64,000 nt of DNA, taken from assembly GCA_024644945.1 (NCBI GenBank), contig JAHEGU010000009.1, forward strand, positions 21,201 to 85,200. The letters are read 5' to 3'. A program made the translations under genes and the position numbers. The notes under the pieces are model-generated. The model was not told the DNA's origin and did not search any database. It saw only the letters and a program-made list of their open reading frames with translations. Source of the stretch: Gammaproteobacteria bacterium (lineage in GTDB: Bacteria > Pseudomonadota > Gammaproteobacteria > Arenicellales > Poriferihabitantaceae). This document shows positions 1 to 9,788 of this stretch, in pieces; positions within the stretch are counted from its first letter, which is position 1; each line of letters begins with the position of its first letter.

Positions 1-850
1 ATGCAAAATCGGAGGGGTGCTGTTGCAACTGCTGCCAGAACGATGCAGGCATTTCATTAAGGTAGTCGGGTAGCGCTCCTTCCGGCCATACGATCAGATC
101 TTTGTCCCGATGCAGCTCACTTTTCTCGATGTACTCGTCAATAATCGCGGCGCGAGATTCGGCACTCCACTTCTCAAGCAGGGGGACATTATTCTGAATC
201 AGCGCGACACTAAACGCCTCCCCGATGGGTTTGCTCCAGGGAATTTTGTCCAGTTGCCATGCAAATATCCAGCTGCCGATAATAATCAGTAACAGCCCTG
301 AAGTTCTTTTATTGAGATCAGAAATGATCGCAACCAAGGCCCCAATAGACACCAGCAAAACCATTCCAACCAGATAAACCCCGCCTACAGGCGCCAGCCC
401 ACTGAGCGGCGTATTCACCACTGCATACCCTGTGCTCAACCACGGCAAGCCGGTAAATATCCACCCTCGCAGCCATTCAAACAACAGAAACGATAATGGC
501 ATGATGGCGCACACACGGGCGGTAAAACTCAGACCGCTAAACAGGGCCTGCAACCACCCGGCAATTGCAGGAAACAAAGATAGCAATAGTACGAACACCA
601 GCACACTAAATCCCGCGAGCAAAGGTGGCATTCCACCAAAGGTCTGGATACTGATATATACCCAGGAGATGCCGGCCCCAAATTGCCCGACACCAAACAT
701 ATAGCCAATCCAGAAAGCCTCGAGTTTCCGAGCTTTGTACCACAACAAAAAGAGAATCATGAAGGATGGCACTAATAGATACCACCATTCAAAGGGCGAG
801 AAGGACAGAACGTTTAAAAGACCTGCCACCAGCGCAAGCAGGTATTTCAT
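1..850 (-). CDS. lnt: Apolipoprotein N-acyltransferase, N-terminal part (runs off the window)
   Basis: Lnt adds the third acyl chain to the N-terminal cysteine of lipoproteins in the inner membrane. Only the first 283 codons are inside the window; the gene continues past base 1. Reading from an ATG at 850 gives several hydrophobic helices, including the family-typical N-terminal segment around SFSPFEWW and the FEWLRGWIFTGLPWL region. The start of the nitrilase-like domain follows, with WPEG at about residues 255-258. Glu257 corresponds to the first catalytic residue of the Glu-Lys-Cys triad; the Lys and Cys lie outside the window. It follows ybeY by 27 bp and is probably in the same operon. 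In many gammaproteobacteria corC/ybeX lies between ybeY and lnt; here there is no room for it. Confidence 0.93.
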   Translation of the reverse strand, partial: MKYLLALVAGLLNVLSFSPFEWWYLLVPSFMILFLLWYKARKLEAFWIGYMFGVGQFGAGISWVYISIQTFGGMPPLLAGFSVLVFVLLLSLFPAIAGWLQALFSGLSFTARVCAIMPLSFLLFEWLRGWIFTGLPWLSTGYAVVNTPLSGLAPVGGVYLVGMVLLVSIGALVAIISDLNKRTSGLLLIIIGSWIFAWQLDKIPWSKPIGEAFSVALIQNNVPLLEKWSAESRAAIIDEYIEKSELHRDKDLIVWPEGALPDYLNEMPASFWQQLQQHPSDFA

Positions 851-877
851 CAGCAACGCTTCAAGTAATGGGATTTG

Positions 878-1342
878 TTATTCATCACAGCGGTAAGGAT
901 CAGAGTAACCGAGAACGGAAAGCACTTTCACCTCAAGGGCCTCCATTTCATCGGCATCCTTTAAACAATCATGGTCATAACCACACAGATGCAGAATACC
1001 ATGGATCACCATATGCGCCCAATGTGCTTCCCATTGTTTCCCCTGTTCTGCTGCTTCCTGTGCAACCACCTCGGCGCAAATCGCAATATCACCAAGCAGA
1101 TTGGTTTCAATTTCTTGGATAGGTTCGAACGGAAACGACAGGACATTGGTCGAGCCGTCAACTTGCCGGTAGTTTTTATTCAGTTGCGTGATCTCATCTC
1201 GATCCACTACGCGAATTGTCAGTGCAAGTCGATCAGACTGCGCGGCCTCAAGGGCGGTATACGCCCAAAGCCTGAAGCAATCAACCGACGGCACCGGAAA
1301 TGATTGATCGACGACCTGCAGCTCCAAAGCCGCACGTGTCAT
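878..1342 (-). CDS. ybeY: Endoribonuclease YbeY (rRNA maturation factor)
   Basis: YbeY is a zinc endoribonuclease needed for 16S rRNA 3' end maturation and ribosome quality control. The 154-residue product has the usual family length. It carries the signature HGILHLCGYDH, whose three histidines (114, 118, 124) are the metal ligands. The motif NVLSFPF near residue 66 is also conserved. Its start overlaps the end of ybeZ by 4 bp, which implies translational coupling, and lnt follows. Identification is secure from motif, length and gene order. Confidence 0.96.
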   Translation of the reverse strand: MTRAALELQVVDQSFPVPSVDCFRLWAYTALEAAQSDRLALTIRVVDRDEITQLNKNYRQVDGSTNVLSFPFEPIQEIETNLLGDIAICAEVVAQEAAEQGKQWEAHWAHMVIHGILHLCGYDHDCLKDADEMEALEVKVLSVLGYSDPYRCDE

Positions 1343-2331
1343 CCTCGCTCCTGGAGATGCTCTTTACTTGCCTGCTGTTCGTATGCTTCGACGATTCGCT
1401 GCACGAGTGGATGACGCACGACGTCACGCGGAAGGAAGCGGGTAAAGCTTATTCCTTCGATACCGGAAAGCACCGTACTTGCATGCTTCAACCCTGAATA
1501 CTGTCCACGCGGCAAATCTATCTGGGTGATATCACCGGTAATAATCGCTTTGGAGCCAAATCCGATGCGAGTCAGAAACATTTTCATCTGTTCAACAGTT
1601 GTGTTTTGCGCCTCATCAAGAATCACAAAAGATTCGTTCAGCGTTCTTCCTCGCATGTAAGCGAGCGGCGCCAGCTCAATGGTTCCTCGAGCGATCAATT
1701 TCCCCACTCTCTCAAATCCCAGCATCTCATACAGCGCGTCAAACAGCGGTCTCAGGTAGGGATCTATTTTCTGACCGATATCACCCGGGAGAAAACCCAG
1801 CTTCTCTCCAGCTTCGACCGCCGGTCGGACTAATAATATCCGCTCTATCTCATTGTCCGCTAGGGCTGCAACAGCACAAGCCACCGCCAGATAAGTCTTC
1901 CCCGTTCCCGCAGGCCCAACTCCAAAATTGATGTCGTTACTGATAATCCTCCTGAGATAGTCGCGTTGACGTGGATTTTGACCGCGAATAACGTGCTTGC
2001 GCAGTCGTAGCACAACCTCTTCACCGGCTTCTTCACTATCTCGATCATCGCTTTCTTCATTTACTTCCACGCGGGACAACTCAAGATGCACTTGATTTCT
2101 GTTAATGGGCTGGCTTTCGTCACCGGTCAGTTCGAATAAACGTCGTATCACTGATTCGGCCCGGGCGGTTTTCTGCCCACCACCAGAGACACTAAAAGCG
2201 TTATTGCGCTGAGTGATCTTAACCCCCAGATATGTCTCGATCTGCTCTAAGTTCGCGTTTTGCTGTCCACACAACTGAGAGAGTCTGTCGGATTCAGCAG
2301 GGTGTAGCTGAAAGGTGATTGGCTTAGACAA
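1339..2331 (-). CDS. ybeZ: PhoH-like ATPase YbeZ
   Basis: This is a PhoH-family P-loop ATPase that in gammaproteobacteria works with YbeY in RNA metabolism. The 330-residue protein has an N-terminal KH-like region, followed by an acidic linker around residues 90-105. The ATPase core has Walker A GPAGTGKT (139-146) and Walker B VILDE (236-240). Its start overlaps miaB by 8 bp and its end overlaps ybeY by 4 bp, so miaB-ybeZ-ybeY-lnt reads as one transcription unit. The symbol is given by synteny with ybeY rather than phoH itself. Confidence 0.95.
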   Translation of the reverse strand: MSKPITFQLHPAESDRLSQLCGQQNANLEQIETYLGVKITQRNNAFSVSGGGQKTARAESVIRRLFELTGDESQPINRNQVHLELSRVEVNEESDDRDSEEAGEEVVLRLRKHVIRGQNPRQRDYLRRIISNDINFGVGPAGTGKTYLAVACAVAALADNEIERILLVRPAVEAGEKLGFLPGDIGQKIDPYLRPLFDALYEMLGFERVGKLIARGTIELAPLAYMRGRTLNESFVILDEAQNTTVEQMKMFLTRIGFGSKAIITGDITQIDLPRGQYSGLKHASTVLSGIEGISFTRFLPRDVVRHPLVQRIVEAYEQQASKEHLQERG

Positions 2332-3706
2332 ATTTCAATGTTGGTGTGAAATTATCAATTGCCGGAACCGTTTTTAATTCTGCGCTCATTATCGCACCAC
2401 GCAGAGAGTTTGGTAGCGCTTCCGTTATCCGCACTTCAACAAATTGACCGACCAGACTTTCATCACCGTCGAAGTTTACTACCCGATTATTTTCCGTGCG
2501 CCCTGAATACTGAGCGGGATCTTTTCGCGATGGGCCCTCGACCAGAACCTGCTGTAAAGTTCCCACCATCTGCTCACTTATACGACCCGCTGAATTGAGG
2601 ATACGTTTTTGTAAAACTGATAATCGGCGTTTCTTATCCTCAAGCGTGACGTTGTCATCAAGTAATTCTGCTGGGGTACCGGGTCGCCGGCTATAGATAA
2701 AACTGAAGCTGTGATCGAAATTAACTGAATCAACCAACTTCATGGTCTCCTCAAAATCCTGATCAGTCTCACCAGGGAATCCAATAATAAAATCTGATGA
2801 CATCGAAATATCAGGCCTGTGACGTCTTACTTTCTCCACCCAGCTGAGGTATTCCGCGGAGGTATAGCCTCTCTTCATCAATCTTAGAATTCGATCTGAG
2901 CCGCTTTGAACCGGCAGATGAAGGTGACTGACCAATTCGGGGATAGAGGCATATGCGTCCACCAGGTCATCGGTGAAATCAACGGGATGGGATGTGGTAT
3001 AGCGCAGGCGGTCGATCCCCTCAATGGCTGCCACATAGTGCAGCAATTCCGCAAACTCTACAGTTCGACCGTCATGAGTAAGGCCGCGGTACCCGTTTAC
3101 ATTCTGCCCCAGCAAGTTAACCTCTCTGACACCTTGATCAGCCAACCCAACAATTTCTTCAATGACATCATCGAAAGGGCGACTGAATTCAGTGCCCCTG
3201 GTATATGGCACCACGCAAAAAGAGCAGTATTTGCTGCAACCCTCCATTATCGAAACAAAGGCCTTAACTCCGTCCACTCTGGGCGGAGGCAGATTATCGA
3301 ATTTTTCAATTTCAGGAAAACTGATATCCACTGCCTGAGACCGCTCGTCCAGGACTTCGTCCAGCATACGTGGAATTCGGTGAAGCGTCTGAGGCCCAAA
3401 TACCATGTCAACATAGGGCGCCCGCTGCATAATCATCTTGCCTTCCTGGCTGGCTACACAACCACCTACTCCAATGACCAGATTCTCTTTTTTCTCCTTT
3501 ATTTCGCGCCATCTGCCCAGCAAGGAGAACACTTTCTCCTGGGCTTTTTCACGCACCGAACAAGTATTGAGCAGGACCATATCCGCTTCTTCCGCTCGCT
3601 CGGTTCGTTCATACCCATGACTCGAGTTAAGCAGATCGGCCATTCTCGATGAATCATATTCATTCATCTGACAACCAAAGGTTTTAATATAAACTTTGCG
3701 AGCCAA
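2324..3706 (-). CDS. miaB: tRNA-2-methylthio-N6-dimethylallyladenosine synthase MiaB
   Basis: MiaB is a radical-SAM methylthiotransferase that modifies A37 of tRNAs reading UNN codons. The 460-residue product shows both iron-sulfur sites: Cys12, Cys49 and Cys83 for the auxiliary cluster, and the radical-SAM motif CSKYCSFC with Cys157, Cys161 and Cys164. A C-terminal TRAM-type RNA-binding region follows from about residue 380. The start is a TTG codon; an in-frame stop lies a few codons upstream and no in-frame ATG precedes the conserved [12 protein letters not shown]. First gene of the ybeZ-ybeY-lnt operon. Confidence 0.96.
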   Translation of the reverse strand: MARKVYIKTFGCQMNEYDSSRMADLLNSSHGYERTERAEEADMVLLNTCSVREKAQEKVFSLLGRWREIKEKKENLVIGVGGCVASQEGKMIMQRAPYVDMVFGPQTLHRIPRMLDEVLDERSQAVDISFPEIEKFDNLPPPRVDGVKAFVSIMEGCSKYCSFCVVPYTRGTEFSRPFDDVIEEIVGLADQGVREVNLLGQNVNGYRGLTHDGRTVEFAELLHYVAAIEGIDRLRYTTSHPVDFTDDLVDAYASIPELVSHLHLPVQSGSDRILRLMKRGYTSAEYLSWVEKVRRHRPDISMSSDFIIGFPGETDQDFEETMKLVDSVNFDHSFSFIYSRRPGTPAELLDDNVTLEDKKRRLSVLQKRILNSAGRISEQMVGTLQQVLVEGPSRKDPAQYSGRTENNRVVNFDGDESLVGQFVEVRITEALPNSLRGAIMSAELKTVPAIDNFTPTLKFV

Positions 3707-3719
3707 TGTGGGATCTAGA

Positions 3720-3917
3720 TCATTTGTGGAGGCGGGATTTTACCTGAATACAGGGGAATTCTGGATATTTTACCGCGCAATGGGTGCATATTCCTTGCAT
3801 GCGTCGACCGCTGGAACAGCTTCGCAGCATAGATCCTTCGCAACGTAGATCCAAGGGCACCTGGCCAAGAAAGTTTGTCTGATCCTGAACCCGGGCCAAA
3901 CGGTCTTTCAGTTCCAT
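3720..3917 (-). CDS. Possible small cysteine-rich protein between ydcF-like gene and miaB
   Basis: I do not recognise this 65-codon frame. It starts with ATG 12 bp after the stop of the YdcF-family gene and ends 13 bp before miaB, filling an otherwise empty 223-bp gap. The translation has five cysteines, including an ICTHC pair, and a basic C-terminus. There is no convincing ribosome binding site ahead of the ATG. It may be a real small metal-binding protein, or simply untranslated spacer or miaB leader. Comparison of the gap in relatives would decide. Confidence 0.3.
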   Translation of the reverse strand: MELKDRLARVQDQTNFLGQVPLDLRCEGSMLRSCSSGRRMQGICTHCAVKYPEFPCIQVKSRLHK

Positions 3918-3929
3918 TCAGAGATCAAT

Positions 3930-4721
3930 TTAACCAGGCTCTGCCCAACCTCTAAATCGGTAATACCATGCCCCTACCACCTCGTGCCAGGCCGCAGTTG
4001 TCAAACTAAGCGCGGCGGCAGAAGGTAGCCAGCCAAACACCGCTGGCGCAGTGCGCCGGGTCACCTGAATATCTGTAGTGACTGGAATAACTCTCACACC
4101 AGCGGTCTGAAAAGTTTCTACCGCGCGCGGCATATGCAACGCAGAAGTCACCAATACGACCGGCTTGTTAATCCAGCCATTCTTGCTGAGATAATCACGT
4201 GCTTCGATGGCGTTTTGATATGTCGTTTTTGACTCCCCTCCAGTTTCAATTCGGTTGCCCGGCAATCCCCACTCCTCGAGCAAAGCCCGAGCATAAGTGC
4301 TTTCACTGTCAGCGACATACCCATCGAATACGTTTCCACCAGACAGGTAGACCCGCTTAACCTTGCCCGCATTAAAAATTCGTGCTGTATGCAGCAGCCT
4401 GTCTGAGCTCCCAACTAGCTCAATCTGAATTCTGGGTTTCGTTGGTGGCGCCAGCAACCCTCCCAGCACCACTGCCACCTCCGACGGTTGCAATGTAGTA
4501 ATAGAAGCTGGTGGATACTGTTCTTCAAGATATGACGCTATGTATCGGGCAGTCTGTGGCGAAGATGCCACAACCAATACCAGCACCGAAACACCAAGAG
4601 ATATACGTGCGCTGCGAACCTTCCCCATCAGGCGCATCAGCAGGGAAAATAAAATTAAAAGCGTGATGACCCCCATTGGAGAAATCAAAAACGCGGCCAG
4701 TTTGGTTATGAGAATATACAT
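3930..4721 (-). CDS. YdcF/ElyC family (DUF218) membrane protein
   Basis: The 263-residue protein has two N-terminal membrane helices (about residues 5-28 and 36-53) followed by a periplasmic DUF218 domain. The domain shows the family pattern: VVLGG near 84, YLSGG near 125 and an SALHMPRA segment near 193. Members such as E. coli ElyC and SanA act in envelope integrity and lipid-carrier metabolism, but the chemistry is unsettled, so I give no symbol. It lies 30 bp downstream of hrpA on the same strand. Confidence 0.85.
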   Translation of the reverse strand: MYILITKLAAFLISPMGVITLLILFSLLMRLMGKVRSARISLGVSVLVLVVASSPQTARYIASYLEEQYPPASITTLQPSEVAVVLGGLLAPPTKPRIQIELVGSSDRLLHTARIFNAGKVKRVYLSGGNVFDGYVADSESTYARALLEEWGLPGNRIETGGESKTTYQNAIEARDYLSKNGWINKPVVLVTSALHMPRAVETFQTAGVRVIPVTTDIQVTRRTAPAVFGWLPSAAALSLTTAAWHEVVGAWYYRFRGWAEPG

Positions 4722-4751
4722 CGGACAAACGTTTAAGAACTCAGTCTCCGA

Positions 4752-7700
4752 TCATACCCGAATTGGTGTTCGATAGTATTGTTCTATCTCCCGCCAAGCC
4801 TGATCCAGTCTGCGAGAAGAGATTCGCATACTCGTTTTCAACCCTTGTGCAAAAACTGACACTCGGTACTCTTCCAGCATCCAGCGCCAGCGCTCTAGCT
4901 CATCGCTGTATTCGAATTCACAGCCCATATATCGGTTCCACCAGGGAGACACCTTCTGCAGACGCAATCGATCAGTATCTGGGTCCAATCTAGCCTGTTC
5001 CAATCTGACCGTAATCGCTCTAAGAAAACGCGGCAGGTGCCGCAGCCACTCAACAGGAATATCCTCGACAAATCCGTCGTATATCAGCCATTCGATCTGC
5101 GTTCCCACATCTTCGGTTGTGAGTTCTGGCAGCTCATCCTGATGTTCATCCATAAACTTTTTTATTGCTCGATATTCTATAAGGGCATCGGCAACAATCC
5201 CCGCAATTTCTGCAAGCGCATTCGGCAACTTAGGCGCTGCGTTGCTCAACAGCAGCTCAAATTCCAGGCGTGACCGAACCGGGGCTTTGTCGCGAAAGAA
5301 AACCTGATCCTGTGCCTTGTTGAACATTGCGGCCTGCAAGGATGATAAATCACCGATCGAAGCATACATCAGGCTGATCCTTTGCCATTCAGGAATGGGT
5401 TTCCTGACTAGCTTCCGATACGCAGGCAGATTAAGCCACAATAACCGCCGAACACCGTCTGTGTGTGTCTGATCGGCCTGATCTTTGCAATCGAATATTT
5501 CTATGGCAACGCTGTCCGCACAATCTACCAGGGCGGGATAAGCGTCTGTTTTGTATGATCCTACGCTAACGGTCACTGTTTCAGGTAGCTTATCGAAGTC
5601 CCATTTTCTAATTCCGCGGCGTTCAATCCTGGCATCTCCTTTTGCTACAAAGCTTGCATGAGCCCGCAGGCCGTGCTCCGACTGCAAGCCCTCCAGGTCG
5701 CGGCCGAATCCTACAGTGCGTTGACGATCATCCACCACTTCAAGACCCAACTTTAGATACTCGGGTATCGCGGCAAAATCAAAATCATTGGGGTCAATTT
5801 CGATTCCTTTTAGTTTTCCCAGCGCTTCCGCTAGCGAAACACTGAGGGGTCTTGGATCCGCACTGACCGACTCAGCTACCTGATCCACCGTATCTGGGAT
5901 AGGTACAAAGCATCGGCGGATTTGTTTTGGTAAGGTTCGTGCCAACAACGCCAGTTTCTTCGACAGCAGCCCCGGTACCAAACGCTCGAATGTCGCGGCA
6001 TTCATCTTGTTGAGCAGCGGCAATGGAATCTGTGCAGTCACCCCGTCCCGCTCAGATGCCGGATCAAAAAGATAATCAAGAGACAATGGGATACCACTGT
6101 TCTCGATTTCATCAGGAAAATTTTTAAGGGCTTGGTCCGGATCACTCAGCATCAATCGTTTGCGTGGAATCAGCAGCTTGGATTTTTGGCCCTCATCCAG
6201 GGATCGGTGCCATTTACGCAAATCACTGGCGCTACAGACCCGTTGCGGGATGACTTCATCATAAAACTGATAAATTTCAGTATCATCAACCAGAATATCT
6301 CGACGCCGGGTTCTATGTTCTAAAGATTCAATTTCGCCCACCAGGTTTCGATTGTGAACGTAAAATGGCATACGAGAATCCAGACCGCCATCGACCAGCG
6401 CTGAACGAATAAAAATCATGCGACAGTCGCTGGAATTTATTTTACTGTAATCGCATTTGCGCCCACTATAAATCGTTAAACCGTAAAGCGTTGCTCGACG
6501 ATGAGCCACTACGCGCTCTTGGCGTCGATCCCAGGATGGGGCACTGTAATGGTATTGCAATAGATGCTCAGCTGCTGACTCAAGCCATTGCGGATTCAAC
6601 CCGGCAACCGTTCGGGCATATACCTGCCCCGTTTCTACCAACTCGGCAGACATAATCCATTTAGGAGGATTATCTCGCAACACAGATGCGGGGAAAATTT
6701 GTAGTGTCTTGCCGAAAGTTCCATCATACTCTTGACGCCGATTTCTTCTCGCCGACTTCTGTTTGGGGGTGTTTTTATTGGTGTAGATTTTTAGTTGTGC
6801 GATATTTAAAAGCAGGCCCGGCAACAGTGCCCGATGAATAGTGTCCTTATCAGCGGGACGCTGATTGAACTGGAAATCAAGCTGTTTAAGGGTCCGCTTC
6901 AAGCTTGCTTGCAAGGCACCCCATTCGCGCATTCGAAATACCGATAAATAATTTCGCTCACACCATCTATAGGATTTACGCTTGGACTCCTTTTTCTGAA
7001 TTTGACGATATTGACGCCAAATATCCAGAAGCACCAAAAAATCTGATGTTTCTTTACTTATTTGACGGTGCACTTGACGCGCATGCTGTAGCTTGTCTGC
7101 GGGGGCATTTCGCGGGTCCGGTAATGACAGCGCCGCGGCGATCACTACGATTTCCTCCAAGCAGTTTAGAATCCTAGCGGCCAACAGCATACGCGCCACT
7201 CTTGGATCAACCGGTATACGGGCAATCTGGCGTCCTGTATTTGTGATCGTTCGCCGCTGATCGAGTGCGCCCAATTCAACCAGGTGCTGAAGCCCATCAT
7301 TAATTTGGCGCCTTCCGGGACGATCAATAAAAGGAAAAGTTTCAATTTCACCAATCCCCATAGATTTCATGCGAAGGATTACGTCGGCCAGTGATGTGCG
7401 TTGAATTTCCGGATCAGTATATAGTGACCGATTTAAGTAGTCGTCTTCGTCATAGAGTCGAATACAAACCCCATTACTAACACGGCCACAACGTCCTGCA
7501 CGTTGGTCTGCAGACGCTTTTGAAATTTTCTCTAACGGCAATCTCTGGAGCTTTCGAGTGGCACTGTACCGGCTTATGCGGGCAAGTCCGCTATCTATTA
7601 CATATCGAATTCCAGGAACCGTAATCGAAGTTTCCGCTACGTTGGTAGCCAGGATAATCCGGGAACGAGTGCCAGGGTGAAAAATCCGATGCTGCGCACC

Positions 7701-8723
7701 CTGCGTCAGGCGTGAATATAACGGCAGTATTTCAATCCCCTGCTTCAGATGATTCTCAAGCCACGCTGAAGTCTCCCGTATTTCTCTTTCACCGGGTAGA
7801 AAAACCAGCACATCGCCGGGAGCTTCCCCGTGTAACTCCTGAATCGCCGAATTTATAGCTTCAGGTAAAACATCTACCTCCTTGTCTCCCGCCCCAAGCG
7901 GGCGGTAACGGCATTCCACTGGATAGGTTCTACCAGAAACAGTAACAGTTGGCGCATTATCGAAGTGTTTACTGTACTTTTCAGTATCCAATGTGGCAGA
8001 AGTTATTATCAGCCTGAATTCCGGCCGTTTCGTTATAATTCGTTTAGCCAGACCAAGCAGGAAATCGATGTTCAATGACCGTTCATGGGCTTCGTCAACA
8101 ATCAAAACTTCGTAACGATTCAGGTCAGGATCTCCTGCAAACTCTGCAAGCAACATTCCGTCAGTCAATACCCGTAGATAGTTACCCTCACTCACTTGTT
8201 CACTGAAGCGTACTCGATATCCAACATATCGCCCAAGTACCGACCCAATTTCGTCGCTGATGCGTTCGGCCACCGAGCGAGCCGCTATTCTTCTGGGTTG
8301 GGTTTGACAAATCATTCCGTGGATACCAAATCCTGCTCTCAGACATATCTTTGGAATCTGGGTGCTCTTGCCAGATCCGGTTTCACCACAAACGATCACC
8401 ACCGGGTTTTTCTGAATCAAATTAGAGATCTTTTCCTGATGCAGGCTGATTGGCAGTTCAGATGGAACAGTTACTGCAGGGACATCTTTTGCCCTTTGCT
8501 CAGCTCGATCTTTCGATTTATTCACCCTGGCAGTCAAGCGATGAAATGCATCATGAGTTGAATTACCGTACTTGTATTCGGCTGCTGCAGCGCGTTTGAT
8601 TTCACGTCCTAATCTGAATCGATCTTCAAGCATACAGAACCGTAGCTCATCGAGGAGCGATTCAGTATTAATTGGCAGCCGAGTTAATCGATCGCTTTTT
8701 GTATATTGCCTGCTGGCTTTCAT
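4752..8723 (-). CDS. hrpA: ATP-dependent RNA helicase HrpA
   Basis: HrpA is a DEAH-box 3'-to-5' RNA helicase. The 1323-residue product is of normal length for the family. Visible motifs are Walker A GETGSGKST (113-121), DEAH (210-213), SAT (242-244) and helicase motif VI QRAGRCGR near residue 410. The helicase-associated and OB regions come next, then the long C-terminal extension typical of HrpA. The ATG at 8723 precedes a helical N-terminal leader common in the family. An FkbM-type methyltransferase gene ends 17 bp upstream, in the same direction. Confidence 0.95.
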   Translation of the reverse strand: MKASRQYTKSDRLTRLPINTESLLDELRFCMLEDRFRLGREIKRAAAAEYKYGNSTHDAFHRLTARVNKSKDRAEQRAKDVPAVTVPSELPISLHQEKISNLIQKNPVVIVCGETGSGKSTQIPKICLRAGFGIHGMICQTQPRRIAARSVAERISDEIGSVLGRYVGYRVRFSEQVSEGNYLRVLTDGMLLAEFAGDPDLNRYEVLIVDEAHERSLNIDFLLGLAKRIITKRPEFRLIITSATLDTEKYSKHFDNAPTVTVSGRTYPVECRYRPLGAGDKEVDVLPEAINSAIQELHGEAPGDVLVFLPGEREIRETSAWLENHLKQGIEILPLYSRLTQGAQHRIFHPGTRSRIILATNVAETSITVPGIRYVIDSGLARISRYSATRKLQRLPLEKISKASADQRAGRCGRVSNGVCIRLYDEDDYLNRSLYTDPEIQRTSLADVILRMKSMGIGEIETFPFIDRPGRRQINDGLQHLVELGALDQRRTITNTGRQIARIPVDPRVARMLLAARILNCLEEIVVIAAALSLPDPRNAPADKLQHARQVHRQISKETSDFLVLLDIWRQYRQIQKKESKRKSYRWCERNYLSVFRMREWGALQASLKRTLKQLDFQFNQRPADKDTIHRALLPGLLLNIAQLKIYTNKNTPKQKSARRNRRQEYDGTFGKTLQIFPASVLRDNPPKWIMSAELVETGQVYARTVAGLNPQWLESAAEHLLQYHYSAPSWDRRQERVVAHRRATLYGLTIYSGRKCDYSKINSSDCRMIFIRSALVDGGLDSRMPFYVHNRNLVGEIESLEHRTRRRDILVDDTEIYQFYDEVIPQRVCSASDLRKWHRSLDEGQKSKLLIPRKRLMLSDPDQALKNFPDEIENSGIPLSLDYLFDPASERDGVTAQIPLPLLNKMNAATFERLVPGLLSKKLALLARTLPKQIRRCFVPIPDTVDQVAESVSADPRPLSVSLAEALGKLKGIEIDPNDFDFAAIPEYLKLGLEVVDDRQRTVGFGRDLEGLQSEHGLRAHASFVAKGDARIERRGIRKWDFDKLPETVTVSVGSYKTDAYPALVDCADSVAIEIFDCKDQADQTHTDGVRRLLWLNLPAYRKLVRKPIPEWQRISLMYASIGDLSSLQAAMFNKAQDQVFFRDKAPVRSRLEFELLLSNAAPKLPNALAEIAGIVADALIEYRAIKKFMDEHQDELPELTTEDVGTQIEWLIYDGFVEDIPVEWLRHLPRFLRAITVRLEQARLDPDTDRLRLQKVSPWWNRYMGCEFEYSDELERWRWMLEEYRVSVFAQGLKTSMRISSRRLDQAWREIEQYYRTPIRV

Positions 8724-8740
8724 TTAAGAGCTCAACTACC

Positions 8741-9640
8741 TCAATGCATTCCATGCTGCTGTTGTGACAATCTTTGCATAACAAAACTTTCGTATTTTTC
8801 AGAAATAGCAAGTATGTTATCAACCGGGATTTGCCAAGGGCAATTTGTGCGCGCAAGAGAACAAGTATCTGGGCGATATACTGCAGTAAAATAGCCGAAT
8901 CGATGCAACTCAGCAATTAACTCCTCGGTTGAAACACCGTACCGATTTGAATAACCGGCTGCTTCAATTTGCATTACTGGAGGGTTACCATTTCTAAGCC
9001 ATCTACTCATTCCTCTTATCGCAAACGGTTCATAACCCTCGATATCGAACTTGGCCATCGCATACTGTGAATCATCAAGTTGCTCATCTAGCCGCGCAAC
9101 ATCGATCACTGTGCCTGAGGTTGAACTAGATGAACATGCACTGATATGCGCCGTGCATTCATCCAATGTCAAATTGAAGTTGACAGATCCTGGTGCATCT
9201 GAAAGACCCGTTTGATGCACAGTAACATTGTTGACTTTATTGAGACGCAAAGTCTCGAGTAAACGGTTTGCGGTCTCCATGTTTGGTTCAAATGCATCCA
9301 CATATCCGGTCGACCCCACGACCGATAACGCTAACAGCGTGTAAAGACCGATGTTTGCTCCAGCATCGATGAATTTATCCCCGGGGCGAAGATAATCTAG
9401 AATAAATCGCATCTCTCGATAGTCCGGCGATCCGGAGAAATAGATGGCACGCGAAGCAGAATGATTGTCAGGATAACATCGCAGTGTTAACCCATGGTAA
9501 GAGATATCTTTGGCTCTCCCAGTTAACCTTTTATAAAGTTGCCAATTAACTGCAGGTGTCAGGCTCGACACGGGAGAGCTTTGATTAGCGGGGTGTTTTA
9601 AGATTTCAGAAACGAGTTTCACTTTTACATTTGCGCCCAC
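8741..9640 (-). CDS. FkbM family SAM-dependent methyltransferase
   Basis: The 299-residue protein is a class I methyltransferase of the FkbM type. Motif I is DAGANIGLYT (92-101), followed by DAFEPN at about 115-120. The family-typical late segment KFDIEGYEPFAIRGM lies near 205. FkbM enzymes usually O-methylate sugars or polyketides; the substrate here cannot be told. The called start is GTG with no clear ribosome binding site, so the first 30 or so residues are uncertain. The gene stands alone upstream of hrpA with no glycan biosynthesis genes nearby. Confidence 0.82.
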   Translation of the reverse strand: MGANVKVKLVSEILKHPANQSSPVSSLTPAVNWQLYKRLTGRAKDISYHGLTLRCYPDNHSASRAIYFSGSPDYREMRFILDYLRPGDKFIDAGANIGLYTLLALSVVGSTGYVDAFEPNMETANRLLETLRLNKVNNVTVHQTGLSDAPGSVNFNLTLDECTAHISACSSSSTSGTVIDVARLDEQLDDSQYAMAKFDIEGYEPFAIRGMSRWLRNGNPPVMQIEAAGYSNRYGVSTEELIAELHRFGYFTAVYRPDTCSLARTNCPWQIPVDNILAISEKYESFVMQRLSQQQHGMH

Positions 9641-9788
9641 TAATCAAACTAATACTGGGATGTTTTACTAATATGGTAATCACATTAGAAGTGTTAAGCG
9701 CGAGTATCTGTCAGGTCAGATCTGAATTAGTCCTAAATTCTAATAGGCCTCGGTTATCACGGCCAACACGACTTGTGCTTTATTGAGA

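Noticed and set aside
4525..4728. Minus-strand frame starting near 4728 ahead of the YdcF-type gene
   Set aside because: It lies in another frame inside the YdcF-family gene, whose ATG at 4721 gives the full two-helix start.
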